The notes under the pieces: model-generated | Databases searched by the model: none | What the model was told of the DNA's origin: nothing | What the model saw: the letters and a program-made list of their open reading frames with translations, nothing else | Origin: Pseudomonas siliginis | GTDB lineage: Bacteria; Pseudomonadota; Gammaproteobacteria; Pseudomonadales; Pseudomonadaceae | DNA: 64,000 nucleotides | Assembly: GCF_019145195.1 (NCBI RefSeq) | Contig: NZ_JAHSTW010000003.1 | Location: forward strand, 186,001-250,000 | Reading direction: 5' to 3' | Part shown: piece after piece, positions 40,646-50,121 of the stretch | Position numbering within the stretch: the stretch's first letter is position 1 | How the letters are laid out: each line of letters starts with the position of its first letter | Program-made: the position numbers and the translations under genes

Positions 40646-40708
40646 TCGGATAACATGGCCGCCGCAGTTCAGGTATTCCAATTCCGAGTCACCCATAGAG
40701 TCCACACA

Positions 40709-41980
40709 ATGAAAAAAACAATGCTCAAGCACCCGGTGGGGCTGGCTGTCGTTCTTGCGTCCTCAAATGTTCTGGCCGGCGGTTTCGCGCTCAATGAGCA
40801 AAGCGTCAGCGGCATGGGATCGGGTTTTGCCGGTCGCTCTTCGTCGGCGGAAGACGCCAGCACCGTTTTCGGCAACCCGGCGGGCATGGCGCGGCTCAAG
40901 CGCGAGCAGGCCAGCGTCGGGCAGGCGACGCTGTTTGCGAAGTCCGATATCAGCCAGACCCGCAGCACGTTCGGCGGCAAGGAAGACGGCGACATGGTGC
41001 CGACCACCACGGTACCGATGGGCTATTACGTCAAACCGATCGACGAGCATTGGGCGTTCGGCGTGGGGTTCTACGTACCGTTTGGTCTGATCACCGACTA
41101 CGGCAGCGGTTTCGCCGGCCGTTACTACGCCAACAAAAGCGAAGTCACCACGCTGACGTTCCAGCCGACCATCAGCTATGCCTTCAACGACAAGGTGTCT
41201 ATCGGCTTCGGCCCGACCATCAACCGCATCAGTGGCGAGCTGTCAGGGATGGTCGCCAATCCGCTGAGCCCCGGGCGCAACGACGGCAAAGTCAAAAGCA
41301 CCGGCGACGACACCGCGCTGGGCTTTAACGCCGGGGTCATGGTCCAGGCCACCGAGCAGACCCGCCTGGGTCTGACCTATCACTCAAAAGTCAGTTACCA
41401 CCTCGACGCGAAAAGCAAACTCAGCGATGGCATCTTCAACGTGCTTGGGGTCAGCGGTCGCAGCTATGACGCCTCGCTGGACGTCGACACCCCGGAGTCG
41501 GTGGACTTCTCGGTCACCCATCAACTGAACAACGACTGGACGCTGTATGCCGGCAGCACCTGGACGCGCTGGAGTCGCTTCAAAGAGCTGACCATCGAAA
41601 ACAGTGGATTGCCGCCATTGCTAGCCGGCCAGTTGGGCACGATCAGCGAGGAGCAGAACTGGCACGACACCTGGGCTCACGCCATCGGCGCGGCGTACCG
41701 GTTGAACAACCAATGGGTGCTGCGTACCGGGTTCTCGGTTGATCAGTCTCCGGCGAACAACACCAATCGCGGGCCGCGTATTCCCACGGGTGATCGCAAA
41801 GTGTTCAGCCTTGGTGCCGGTTGGACTCCAGCGGAGAATGTCACCATCGACGTCGCCTATTCGTATCTCTGGGAAGAGAGCGTCGAGATCAACGACGCCT
41901 CGGCGGGCAAGGGGTCGTACAGCGCGAAATACAAGAACAGCGCCAGCGGGCTCGGTACTTCTGTCAGCTATCGCTTCTGA
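40709..41980 (+). CDS. FadL-family outer-membrane transport protein (OMPP1/FadL/TodX)
   Basis: A 423-residue outer-membrane barrel with a signal peptide (cleavage after NVLA, near residue 23). The N-terminal plug carries GGFALNEQSVSGMGSGFAGRSS with the ASTVFGNPAGMARL signature of the FadL family; the rest is 14 predicted strands ending in F (YRF). It takes up long-chain fatty acids or hydrophobic aromatics. Preceded by an operator-like palindrome shared with the RND operon, so it may let in what the pump throws out, or act in a common response. Confidence 0.9.
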   Translation: MKKTMLKHPVGLAVVLASSNVLAGGFALNEQSVSGMGSGFAGRSSSAEDASTVFGNPAGMARLKREQASVGQATLFAKSDISQTRSTFGGKEDGDMVPTTTVPMGYYVKPIDEHWAFGVGFYVPFGLITDYGSGFAGRYYANKSEVTTLTFQPTISYAFNDKVSIGFGPTINRISGELSGMVANPLSPGRNDGKVKSTGDDTALGFNAGVMVQATEQTRLGLTYHSKVSYHLDAKSKLSDGIFNVLGVSGRSYDASLDVDTPESVDFSVTHQLNNDWTLYAGSTWTRWSRFKELTIENSGLPPLLAGQLGTISEEQNWHDTWAHAIGAAYRLNNQWVLRTGFSVDQSPANNTNRGPRIPTGDRKVFSLGAGWTPAENVTIDVAYSYLWEESVEINDASAGKGSYSAKYKNSASGLGTSVSYRF

Positions 41981-42010
41981 TTCAGCGCTGAACATCGGGC
42001 CGGTAACTCT

Positions 42011-42034
42011 GTGACTATTGACGACATTGGTCAC
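42011..42034. promoter_or_regulatory. Operator-like palindrome 2, upstream of the RND operon
   Basis: 24 bp starting GTGACTATTGAC and ending GGTCAC; 13-14 identical positions at the left and 8 at the right to the copy at 40622. Ends 46 bp before the adaptor start. Confidence 0.65.
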
Positions 42035-42080
42035 AAGACTGAGAATATGATGATCATCCTATTTTCAGTGAAGGAATTCC

Positions 42081-43190
42081 ATGCGCCGGCTCCGACCTTT
42101 CCCCCTCGCGGTATGTTTGTTGCCCTTGGCCCTGACGGCGTGCGGGGAGTCCTCCAGCGCAAAAGATCCACGTACCTTGGCGCCGATTGTCAGATCGGCG
42201 GCGGTGCAACCGGCAGAAAATGGATCTCGATCATTCACCGGCGTCGTCGCCGCGCGCACCCAGGGCGATCTGGGCTTTCGCGTTTCGGGCAAGGTGCTCG
42301 AGCGTCTGGTTGATACCGGTCAGACGGTCAAGCGCGGCCAGCCACTGATGCGCCTCGACCCGATCGACCTCGGCCTGCAGGCGCGAGCCCAGCAAGAAGC
42401 GGTGAGCGCCGCTCGCGCCCGAGCCATACAGACTGCCGGTGACGAAGCGCGCAATCGCAAACTCGTCGCCGCCGGCGCTATTTCGGCATCGGCCTACGAT
42501 CAGTTCAAAGCCGCCGCTGACACCGCCAGGGCGCAACTCAATGCCGCTGTGGCGCAAGCGGACGTAGCGCGCAACGCCTCGGGTTACGCGGTTTTGCTGG
42601 CGGACGCTGATGGCGTGGTGGTGGAAACCCTCGCCGAACCGGGGCAAGTCGTCAGCCCGGGACAACCGGTGGTGCGGCTGGCGCGGGCCGGTCAGCGGGA
42701 GGCCATCGTCCATCTGCCCGAGACCTTGCGCCCCGCGCCGGGCTCAACCGCTCAGGCAAAACTGTATGGCGATACGTCGGCTGCCGTGAGCGCAAAATTG
42801 CGTCTGCTTTCCGATTCGGCTGACAGCACAACTCGTACTTTTGAGGCGCGCTATGTGCTCGAAGGCAGTTTGGCCAATGCGCCAATCGGCTCGACGGTCA
42901 CCGTCGAAATTGCTCAGGGTTCCTCGCCAGATCAGGCGCTGAAAGTGCCCGTCGCCGCGATCTACGACCCGGGCAAAGGCCCCGGCGTGTGGATCATCGC
43001 CGGCACACCGGCAACAGTGAGCTGGCGCCCGGTCGAGGTCCTGGGTTTGAGCGATGACTCGGCCCGTGTCGCTGGCCAGCTCAACGTCGGTGAACCGATT
43101 GTCGCGCTGGGCGCGCATCTGCTGCGTGATGGCGAAGAAGTGCGCCTGCTTGCCCGCGACGATGGCCAGATTGCCGGGAGTCGTCCATGA
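42081..43190 (+). CDS. RND efflux periplasmic adaptor (membrane-fusion protein)
   Basis: A 369-residue HlyD/MFP-type adaptor, lipid-anchored: lipobox ALTAC with Cys21. The barrel-sandwich hairpin follows (TGVVAARTQGDLGFRVSGKVLERLVDTGQTVKRGQPLMRLDP), with a helical hairpin near 100-155 (ARARAIQTAGDEARNRKLVAAGAI), and the beta-barrel domain (GQPVVRLARAGQREAIVHLPE). Its stop overlaps the RND pump start by 4 bp (ATGA). No outer-membrane channel gene is in the operon, so it must borrow a TolC/OprM-type partner. Confidence 0.93.
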   Translation: MRRLRPFPLAVCLLPLALTACGESSSAKDPRTLAPIVRSAAVQPAENGSRSFTGVVAARTQGDLGFRVSGKVLERLVDTGQTVKRGQPLMRLDPIDLGLQARAQQEAVSAARARAIQTAGDEARNRKLVAAGAISASAYDQFKAAADTARAQLNAAVAQADVARNASGYAVLLADADGVVVETLAEPGQVVSPGQPVVRLARAGQREAIVHLPETLRPAPGSTAQAKLYGDTSAAVSAKLRLLSDSADSTTRTFEARYVLEGSLANAPIGSTVTVEIAQGSSPDQALKVPVAAIYDPGKGPGVWIIAGTPATVSWRPVEVLGLSDDSARVAGQLNVGEPIVALGAHLLRDGEEVRLLARDDGQIAGSRP

Positions 43191-46100
43191 GCGAGGGCCG
43201 GTTCAACCTTTCTGCTATCGCCGTGCGCCAACGTGCGATCACGGTGTTTCTGATTTTTCTCATCGCCGTGGCCGGCGTCCTGTCGTTCTTCAAATTGGGT
43301 CGGGCGGAAGATCCGCCGTTCACGGTCAAGCAGCTGACCGTCATCACCGCGTGGCCGGGGGCGACCGCGCAAGAGATGCAGGATCAGGTCGCCGAACCCC
43401 TCGAAAAACGCTTGCAGGAACTGAAGTGGTACGACCGCTCGGAAACCTACACGCGCCCGGGACTGGCATTCACCATGGTCTCGTTGCTCGACAGCACACC
43501 GCCGTCGCAAGTGCAGGAAGAGTTCTACCAGGCACGCAAGAAGCTCGACGATGAAGCGGTCAAACTGCCGGCGGGTGTCATCGGGCCGATGGTCAACGAC
43601 GAGTTCTCCGACGTGACCTTCGCGCTGTTCGCCTTGAAAGCCAAGGGCGAGCCGCAGCGCTTGCTGGTACGCGATGCGGAGACGTTACGCCAGCGTCTGT
43701 TGCATGTGCCTGGCGTGAAGAAGGTCAACATCATCGGCGAGCAGGCCGAGCGGATATTCGTTTCGTTTTCCCATGATCGGCTGGCGACGCTGGGCTTGTC
43801 GCCGCAGGACATCTTCGCCGCGCTGAACAATCAAAACGTGCTGACCCCCGCCGGATCGGTCGAAACCAAAGGGCCAGAGGTGTTTTTGCGCGTCGATGGC
43901 GCGTTCGACACGTTGCAGAAAATCCGTGACACGCCTGTTGTCGCCCAAGGCCGAACACTCAAGCTGTCTGACGTGGCCACGGTCGAGCGCGGCTACGAAG
44001 ACCCGGCAACCTTCCTGGTGCGCAACAACGGCGAAGAAGCGTTATTGCTCGGCGTGATCATGCGCGAGGGCTGGAACGGTCTCGATCTGGGCAAGGCGCT
44101 GGATGCCGAGACAGTCAGGATCAACGAAGAAATGCCCTTGGGCATGACGCTCTCGAAAGTTACCGATCAGGCAGTGAATATCGACTCGGCCGTTGGCGAG
44201 TTCATGGTCAAGTTCTTTGTCGCGCTGCTGGTGGTCATGCTGGTGTGCTTTCTCAGCATGGGCTGGCGCGTCGGCGTGGTGGTCGCAGCGGCGGTGCCGT
44301 TGACCCTGGCGATCGTGTTTGTGGTGATGGCGGCGACCGGCAAGAACTTTGACCGGATCACCTTGGGTTCGCTGATTCTGGCGCTTGGCTTGCTGGTCGA
44401 TGACGCGATCATCGCCATCGAAATGATGGTGGTGAAGATGGAGGAGGGCTACGACCGCATCAAGGCCTCGGCCTATGCCTGGAGTCATACGGCAGCGCCG
44501 ATGCTGTCCGGCACACTGGTCACGGCGATTGGCTTTCTGCCCAACGGATTCGCGCAATCAACGGCAGGCGAATACACCAGCAACATGTTCTGGATTGTCG
44601 GCATCGCGCTCATTGCTTCGTGGGTCGTCGCCGTGGCTTTTACGCCGTACCTGGGCGTGAAGCTGTTGCCGGACATCAAGAAAGTCGAAGGCGGGCACGC
44701 GGCAATCTACGACACGCCGCGCTACAACCGTTTCCGGCGCGTTCTGGCGTGGGTGATCACGCGCAAATGGCTGGTGGCCGGTGCGGTGGTCGTGCTGTTT
44801 GCCGTTGCGATTCCGGGCATGGGGCTGGTTAAGAAGCAGTTCTTTCCGACCTCTGACCGCCCTGAAGTGATGATCGAAGTGCAGATGCCCTACGGCACGT
44901 CCATCGAGCAGACCAGCGCTGCGGCGGCCAAAGTCGAAGCCTGGCTGCACAAGCAGGATGAAGCAAAAATCGTCACCGCCTATATCGGCCAGGGTGCGCC
45001 ACGGTTTTTCCTGGCAATGGCGCCGGAATTGCCGGACCCATCGTTCGCCAAAATCGTCGTGCTGACCGACAACCAGGACGCTCGCGAAACCCTCAAGTTG
45101 CGTTTGCGCGAAGCGGTCGCCGAAGGGCTTGCTCCAGAGGCGCGGGTTCGGGCGACGCAGATCGTATTCGGCCCGTATTCGCCATTTCCGGTGGCCTACC
45201 GGGTGATGGGGCCTGATCCGGCGAAATTGCGCGACATCGCCGAGCAGGTCCGGGCGGTGATGCAGGACAGCCCGATGATGAGAACCGTCAACACTGACTG
45301 GGGGCCGTTGACGCCCACGCTGCACTTCAACCTGGATCAGGATCGCTTGCAGGCGGTGGGGCTGACGTCCAGCGCGGTCGCCCAGCAGTTGCAGTTTTTG
45401 CTCAGCGGCGTGCCGATCACGGCGGTGCGCGAAAACATCCGTTCCGTGCAGGTCGTTGGCCGTGCGGCGGGCAATATCCGCCTTGATCCGGCGCAGATCG
45501 AGGGCTTCACCCTGGTCGGCGGGGCGGGGCAGCGCATCCCGTTGTCGCAGATCGGCGAGGTGGAAGTGCGCATGGAAGACCCGATCCTGCGCCGCCGCGA
45601 TCGCACGCCGACCATCACCGTGCGTGGCGACATCGCCGAAGGTTTGCAGCCACCGGACGTTTCCGGCGCGATCATCCAGCAGTTGCAGCCGATCATCGAA
45701 AACCTGCCTTCCGGCTACCGGATTGAACAGGCGGGCGCCATCGAAGAATCCGGCAAGGCCGGCAAAGCGATTCTGCCGTTGCTGCCGATCATGATCGCCA
45801 TGACGCTGCTCATCATCATCGTCCAGGTACGCTCGATCTCAGCGATGATCATGGTCTTCCTTACCTCGCCGTTAGGCTTGATCGGTGTGGTGCCGACGCT
45901 GCTGATCTTCAACCAGCCATTCGGTATCAATGCGCTGGTCGGGTTAATTGCGCTGTCGGGGATTCTGATGCGCAACACGCTGATTCTGATCGGGCAGATC
46001 CATCACAACGAGCAGGAAGGGCTGGCGCCGTTCCATGCCGTTGTCGAAGCGACAGTGCAACGGGCGCGGCCGGTGTTGTTGACCGCGCTGGCGGCGATTC

Positions 46101-46246
46101 TCGCGTTCATTCCGCTGACCCACTCGGTGTTCTGGGGCACGCTCGCGTACACGCTGATCGGTGGCACGTTTGTTGGCACCATCATCACGCTGGTGTTTCT
46201 GCCGGCGATGTATGCGATCTGGTTCAGGATTCGGCCTGAGCGCTGA
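43187..46246 (+). CDS. RND-family efflux pump permease (AcrB/MexB-like)
   Basis: A 1019-residue inner-membrane antiporter with 12 helices and two large periplasmic loops. Proton-relay Asp pair is in GLLVDDAIIAIEMMV (TM4), and the helices at 330-400 and 870-1010 are canonical. KGPEVFLRVDGAFDTL and PFTVKQLTVITAWPGATAQEMQDQVAEPLEKRLQEL match the HAE1/CusA-like class of proton-driven drug and solvent pumps. It expels amphiphilic toxicants with the preceding adaptor. The 3' end overlaps the convergent MDR gene by 23 bp. Confidence 0.94.
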   Translation: MSEGRFNLSAIAVRQRAITVFLIFLIAVAGVLSFFKLGRAEDPPFTVKQLTVITAWPGATAQEMQDQVAEPLEKRLQELKWYDRSETYTRPGLAFTMVSLLDSTPPSQVQEEFYQARKKLDDEAVKLPAGVIGPMVNDEFSDVTFALFALKAKGEPQRLLVRDAETLRQRLLHVPGVKKVNIIGEQAERIFVSFSHDRLATLGLSPQDIFAALNNQNVLTPAGSVETKGPEVFLRVDGAFDTLQKIRDTPVVAQGRTLKLSDVATVERGYEDPATFLVRNNGEEALLLGVIMREGWNGLDLGKALDAETVRINEEMPLGMTLSKVTDQAVNIDSAVGEFMVKFFVALLVVMLVCFLSMGWRVGVVVAAAVPLTLAIVFVVMAATGKNFDRITLGSLILALGLLVDDAIIAIEMMVVKMEEGYDRIKASAYAWSHTAAPMLSGTLVTAIGFLPNGFAQSTAGEYTSNMFWIVGIALIASWVVAVAFTPYLGVKLLPDIKKVEGGHAAIYDTPRYNRFRRVLAWVITRKWLVAGAVVVLFAVAIPGMGLVKKQFFPTSDRPEVMIEVQMPYGTSIEQTSAAAAKVEAWLHKQDEAKIVTAYIGQGAPRFFLAMAPELPDPSFAKIVVLTDNQDARETLKLRLREAVAEGLAPEARVRATQIVFGPYSPFPVAYRVMGPDPAKLRDIAEQVRAVMQDSPMMRTVNTDWGPLTPTLHFNLDQDRLQAVGLTSSAVAQQLQFLLSGVPITAVRENIRSVQVVGRAAGNIRLDPAQIEGFTLVGGAGQRIPLSQIGEVEVRMEDPILRRRDRTPTITVRGDIAEGLQPPDVSGAIIQQLQPIIENLPSGYRIEQAGAIEESGKAGKAILPLLPIMIAMTLLIIIVQVRSISAMIMVFLTSPLGLIGVVPTLLIFNQPFGINALVGLIALSGILMRNTLILIGQIHHNEQEGLAPFHAVVEATVQRARPVLLTALAAILAFIPLTHSVFWGTLAYTLIGGTFVGTIITLVFLPAMYAIWFRIRPER

Positions 46247-47159
46247 CATCGAGCACGATTTTTCCCCGGGTGTGTCCGGCCCAGCTTTGTTTAACCGCGT
46301 CGACAACTTCTGTCAGCGGTACCACTTGAGCCTCAAGGCTGAGCTTGCCGGATGTGAACAGCGCGGCAATCTCGGCCAATTGGCTGCCATCGGAGCGGGT
46401 GGCGAAATTTTTGCCACTCACACCGTGCTCGCTTGCCTTCTGTGCAGAGGGTGCGCTTACGGGGGAAACCAGAACGCCCCCGCGCTTGATCACACTCCAT
46501 GAACGGTTCTGAGTTTCGCCGCCGACCAGATCAATGACCGCATCGAGGTCAGCAACGCTGTCTTCGAATTTAGCCGTGGTGTAGTCAATCACCTCATCGG
46601 CGCCAAGTGAACGCAGATAGTCGTGGTTCTTCGCAGAGCTGGTCGCGATCACATAAGCACCGGCAAGGCGGGCGAGCTGGATTGCGAAGCTGCCCACGCC
46701 ACCTGAGCCGCCGTGAATGAGGACTTTTTGACCAGCCTGAATCCCGGCGTGTTCATGCAAGGCTTGCCAAGCAGTCAGTGCTGCCGCCGGCACGCCGCCG
46801 GCTTCTTGCAACGATAGTGTTGTCGGCGTGTGGGCCAGACGATCTGGCGTTGAGAGGGCCTGGGTCGCATATCCGCCGGTAATCCCGATAAACCCGAACA
46901 CCTTGTCGCCAACGACAAAGTCTCTGACATTCCTGCCCACCGCGGCGACTGTGCCTGAGACTTCCACGCCAGGCGTGTAGGGCAGTGGCAGAGGAATGAA
47001 TTGCTGCATGGCACCGGAGAGGATTTTCCAATCGATTGGATTGATCCCACTACCGGCAACATTGATTAACACCTGATCGTCATTGGGTTTCAGATCCGCA
47101 AGTTCTTTGAGCTCCAGCGCTTCTGCCTGGCCGTACTGCGCGACTTGGATCGCTTTCAT
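46224..47159 (-). CDS. NADP-dependent oxidoreductase, zinc-independent MDR/quinone-reductase type
   Basis: A 311-residue medium-chain dehydrogenase/reductase. GESSG.. -type cofactor loop reads HGGSGGVGSFAIQLARLAGA, PGVEVSGTVAAVG and NPIDWKIL are typical of quinone oxidoreductase (QOR)-like enzymes. No structural zinc Cys cluster is seen. GGAGAGAATC places the start at 47159; the frame to 47183 is 8 residues longer. Runs toward the RND gene and overlaps it. DoxX follows upstream at 61 bp on the same strand and is likely in one operon. Confidence 0.9.
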   Translation of the reverse strand: MKAIQVAQYGQAEALELKELADLKPNDDQVLINVAGSGINPIDWKILSGAMQQFIPLPLPYTPGVEVSGTVAAVGRNVRDFVVGDKVFGFIGITGGYATQALSTPDRLAHTPTTLSLQEAGGVPAAALTAWQALHEHAGIQAGQKVLIHGGSGGVGSFAIQLARLAGAYVIATSSAKNHDYLRSLGADEVIDYTTAKFEDSVADLDAVIDLVGGETQNRSWSVIKRGGVLVSPVSAPSAQKASEHGVSGKNFATRSDGSQLAEIAALFTSGKLSLEAQVVPLTEVVDAVKQSWAGHTRGKIVLDVSAQAES

Positions 47160-47219
47160 GATTCTCTCCGTTGTGATGGTCAAGGCTCGTCGGAAGAAAT
47201 GGACGCGCCGGCGATTCGA

Positions 47220-47651
47220 TTAGTGGCGACGTGCGTCGAGGCTGAAACGCCCTGCGCCGAAAGAAACGATCTGCAAGAGCCCACCGGCCATGGCGATATT
47301 CTTGAAGAAGTGAATGAACTGATTCTGGTCCGCCAGGGCGTTATGGAAAATCAGTGCGGTCAGTACGCTGAAAATCGCCAACAGCGCTGCGGTGGTACGT
47401 GTGCGATAACCGGCGATCAACGCTACGCCGCCGAGAACCTCGACAGCAATCGCCACGCCCAACGCCAGTGCTGGAAAAGGCAACCCGACAGAGCCGATGT
47501 AGCCAATCATCATGGCCGGTGCCGCGATTTTCGACAGGCCCGAAAGAATGAAGATCGCGCTCAGAAGAATCCGCCCGATCAAGGAAACGCTGCTGTTGAG
47601 GTTGGAAGACGTTGAAGCAGTGACGCTGGAAATTGTGGCTGCGTGGGACAT
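47220..47651 (-). CDS. DoxX family membrane protein
   Basis: A 143-residue protein with four membrane helices. LIGRILLSAIFILSGLSKI and GVAIAVEVLGGVALIAGYRTR are the DoxX/DoxD signature regions. It precedes the MDR oxidoreductase in the same direction. DoxX proteins are linked to quinone or thiol redox chemistry, and the combination with a quinone-reductase-type MDR is common. Neither is characterised here. Confidence 0.9.
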   Translation of the reverse strand: MSHAATISSVTASTSSNLNSSVSLIGRILLSAIFILSGLSKIAAPAMMIGYIGSVGLPFPALALGVAIAVEVLGGVALIAGYRTRTTAALLAIFSVLTALIFHNALADQNQFIHFFKNIAMAGGLLQIVSFGAGRFSLDARRH

Positions 47652-47946
47652 GACGTGGATTCCGCTGATTTCAGCGCTTCACCATGAAGCGCCGTTGTGG
47701 AGCAGATGATGTCACCGCGCAGCTTTGCGCAATAGCCGACAAGTTTCGATGATCAGGTTCGAAAAAATAGAAATGCAGCAGATATCGAAGGGGACCTTCC
47801 TCTGTGGTTAGCGACGTGTGTTGGTGAGCAGAATCAGGCAAATGTCGCGGACTAATCGGATAACAGCGGCGGGGCGGATTCGGTACGTTGGTCTCGAACG
47901 CGGTTCAGCCGAATCCTGAACCGCCGCTATCAAGAGGAGTACTGCA

Positions 47947-48780
47947 ATGAACGAGACTAAGGTTTGGTTGGTTACAGGCTGTTCCACCGGGTTCGGTCGC
48001 CACATTGCCACGGCGCTGCTGAATGAGGGTGAGCGTGTGGTGGTCACGGCGCGCAACACACAGCAGATCGAGGATCTGGCCGCCCTCGGCGACGCTTTGA
48101 TTCTGCCTCTGGACGTGACCGATCCGGCGCAGGCGATGCAGGTCGTACAGGCGGCCGAGCATCGCTTCGGGCGCGTGGACGTGCTGATCAATAACGCCGG
48201 CGTTGGCTATTTCTCATCGGTAGAAGACAGCGACGATGAAGCTGTTCGGCGGATGTTCGAGGTCAACTACTTCGGCACGGCCAATATGATTCGTGCGGTA
48301 CTGCCAGGCATGCGCAAGCGGCGCACCGGCATGATCGTCAACCTCACATCGGTAGGCGGTCTGGTCGGGTTCGAAGCGGTCGGCCATTACTGCGCGACGA
48401 AGTTCGCCGTGGAGGGTCTGTCGGAAAGTCTGCGCGCCGAAGTTGCGCCACTGGGTATCGGCGTGATGACCGTTCAGCCCAGCGCCTTCAGAACCCAATG
48501 GGCGGGGTCTTCGGGCGCCGCGCAAACGGTGGCCGAGGATTACCAGGCAACCGCCGGCGCTGCGATGCGCGCATACCAGCAATCTGTTGGCAATCAAGCT
48601 GGCGACCCAGCCAGGGCGGCAGCGGCAATCTACGCCGCGGTTACCTGCGCAGCGCCGCCGGCGCGCCTGCTGTTGGGCAATGAAGCCTATGAGGCAGCGC
48701 AGGCGAAGCTTGCCGCCATGGGCCGCGAGTTCAGCGCATGGGAATCTACCGCCCGTGGCGCGGACTTCCCGACGGCCTGA
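47947..48780 (+). CDS. SDR family oxidoreductase
   Basis: A 277-residue classical SDR: TGCSTGFG cofactor loop, LDVTDPAQAM, NNAGVG, active-site Ser in NLTSVGG, Tyr/Lys in YCATK. It resembles the group annotated as retinol dehydrogenase or 17-beta-hydroxysteroid-type. Substrate unknown. An AAGAGGAGTACTGCA ribosome site precedes the ATG. Single gene in front of an MFS transporter; a terminator separates them. Confidence 0.92.
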   Translation: MNETKVWLVTGCSTGFGRHIATALLNEGERVVVTARNTQQIEDLAALGDALILPLDVTDPAQAMQVVQAAEHRFGRVDVLINNAGVGYFSSVEDSDDEAVRRMFEVNYFGTANMIRAVLPGMRKRRTGMIVNLTSVGGLVGFEAVGHYCATKFAVEGLSESLRAEVAPLGIGVMTVQPSAFRTQWAGSSGAAQTVAEDYQATAGAAMRAYQQSVGNQAGDPARAAAAIYAAVTCAAPPARLLLGNEAYEAAQAKLAAMGREFSAWESTARGADFPTA

Positions 48781-48873
48781 CAGGCGAAGCCCGCACTGAT
48801 GGCATGGACGCTACAGAATCAGGCAAACACCTGAGAGAAGTGAGTTAACGGGGACGACGCGGTGCGGGAAAAA

Positions 48874-48904
48874 CTGGGCGAGTGAGATGACTCGCCCAAT
48901 TTTG
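48874..48904 (+). terminator. Rho-independent terminator
   Basis: TGGGCGAGT-GAGAT-GACTCGCCCAATTTT: a strong stem and T-run 94 bp after the SDR stop. The MFS gene begins 27 bp beyond it. Confidence 0.8.
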
Positions 48905-48930
48905 AACGGCATTTACCGAGGAGTATTTGT

Positions 48931-50121
48931 ATGAATTCGTCGTCCCCGTCCCGACCTTTCATGTGGCTTTGCGCATTCGCAGCGGGGTCCATGATCGCTA
49001 ATCTCTATTATCTGCAGCCGATCCTGTCGTTGGTAACGGGGACATTTGATATTCCGCTCGCCACGTCCGGCCTGCTGGTGAGTTGCGCTCAACTTGGCTA
49101 CACGCTGGGCATTGTGCTGGTCGTCCCGCTCGGTGACGTCCTCGAAAGAAGAGCGCTTCTGAGCCGGATGTTTACCATCAACGCACTAGCGCTGTTTGTG
49201 GCTGCGGCCAGCCCGAATTTCTTGTTGTTCTGCGCCGCAGTGGTGATCAGTGGAGTCACGGCATCCGCTGCCATGTTGATTGTGCCGTACGTAGCGTCCA
49301 TCGCAGCCGAGCATCGGCGCGGTCAAGTGATCGGCGTGGTGATGACCGGGGCCTTGCTCGCGATACCGCTGTCGTGGCTGGTCTCCGGCGGTATCGGCAA
49401 CGCGGCAGGGTGGCGCTTGGTGTACGCCAGCGCCGGGTGCGCGGCGCTGATCCTGCTCATGCTGCTCAGAATCACCTTGCCAACCGAGCCCGAGCGCCGA
49501 GGCCAGCCCGTGCGTTATGAGCAGTTGATGCGCTCGTTGTGGCAACTCATCCTCGAGTATCCAGCGCTTGCTCGCCGGGCGCTTTACGGTGCGCTGGGAA
49601 TGGCCAGCTTCAGCATGTTGTGGACTGGATTACCAATACTGTTGTCGCAACCGCCGTTCAATTTTTCGACTTCGAGCATCGGACTGATCGGGCTCACGGG
49701 AGTGACTGGCGCGTTGATTCCCGGTGTGGTTGGCCGGCTCTGTGATCATGGCTACCGGCACGCGCTGGCATTCGGGTTGGCCTCGTTGATGATACTGGCC
49801 TGGGCAGTGCTGAGCTTTGCGGCGACAGGGCTCTGGATAATTATCGCTGCCGCAATGGCCTTGAACGTTGGCGTAATGGGCTTGCAGATCACCCATCAAT
49901 CGGTCATCTACAAACTGGCCCCCGCAGCCAACTCACGGATTACCGCGGTGTTTATCAGTATCAACTTTGTTGGCGGCGCTATTGGCTCCGCAGTTGCAAG
50001 TTTCGGTATTCGGTATGTCGGCTGGGAAGGGCTGTGCCTACTGGGCGCTGCTTTGCCCGCGGCTCTTGTGCTGGCCTATGCATTGAAGGAACGGCCCTTT
50101 GCCCGCGTTGCGGTTCAATGA
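48931..50121 (+). CDS. Major facilitator superfamily transporter
   Basis: A 396-residue transporter with 12 helices. Motif A-like GDVLERRALLSRM and SIAAEHRRGQVIGVVMTGALLAIPLSWLV place it in the YfmO/YgaY-like drug:H+ antiporter-1 group. Probably a proton-driven exporter; substrate unknown. Convergent with a LysR gene with a 7-bp overlap at the 3' end. Confidence 0.9.
   Translation: MNSSSPSRPFMWLCAFAAGSMIANLYYLQPILSLVTGTFDIPLATSGLLVSCAQLGYTLGIVLVVPLGDVLERRALLSRMFTINALALFVAAASPNFLLFCAAVVISGVTASAAMLIVPYVASIAAEHRRGQVIGVVMTGALLAIPLSWLVSGGIGNAAGWRLVYASAGCAALILLMLLRITLPTEPERRGQPVRYEQLMRSLWQLILEYPALARRALYGALGMASFSMLWTGLPILLSQPPFNFSTSSIGLIGLTGVTGALIPGVVGRLCDHGYRHALAFGLASLMILAWAVLSFAATGLWIIIAAAMALNVGVMGLQITHQSVIYKLAPAANSRITAVFISINFVGGAIGSAVASFGIRYVGWEGLCLLGAALPAALVLAYALKERPFARVAVQ

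Noticed and set aside
46224..46246. 23-bp overlap of RND pump and MDR oxidoreductase 3' ends; similarly 27782-27808 and 50115-50121
   Set aside because: Tail-to-tail overlaps of this size are common in compact genomes and carry no clear meaning here.
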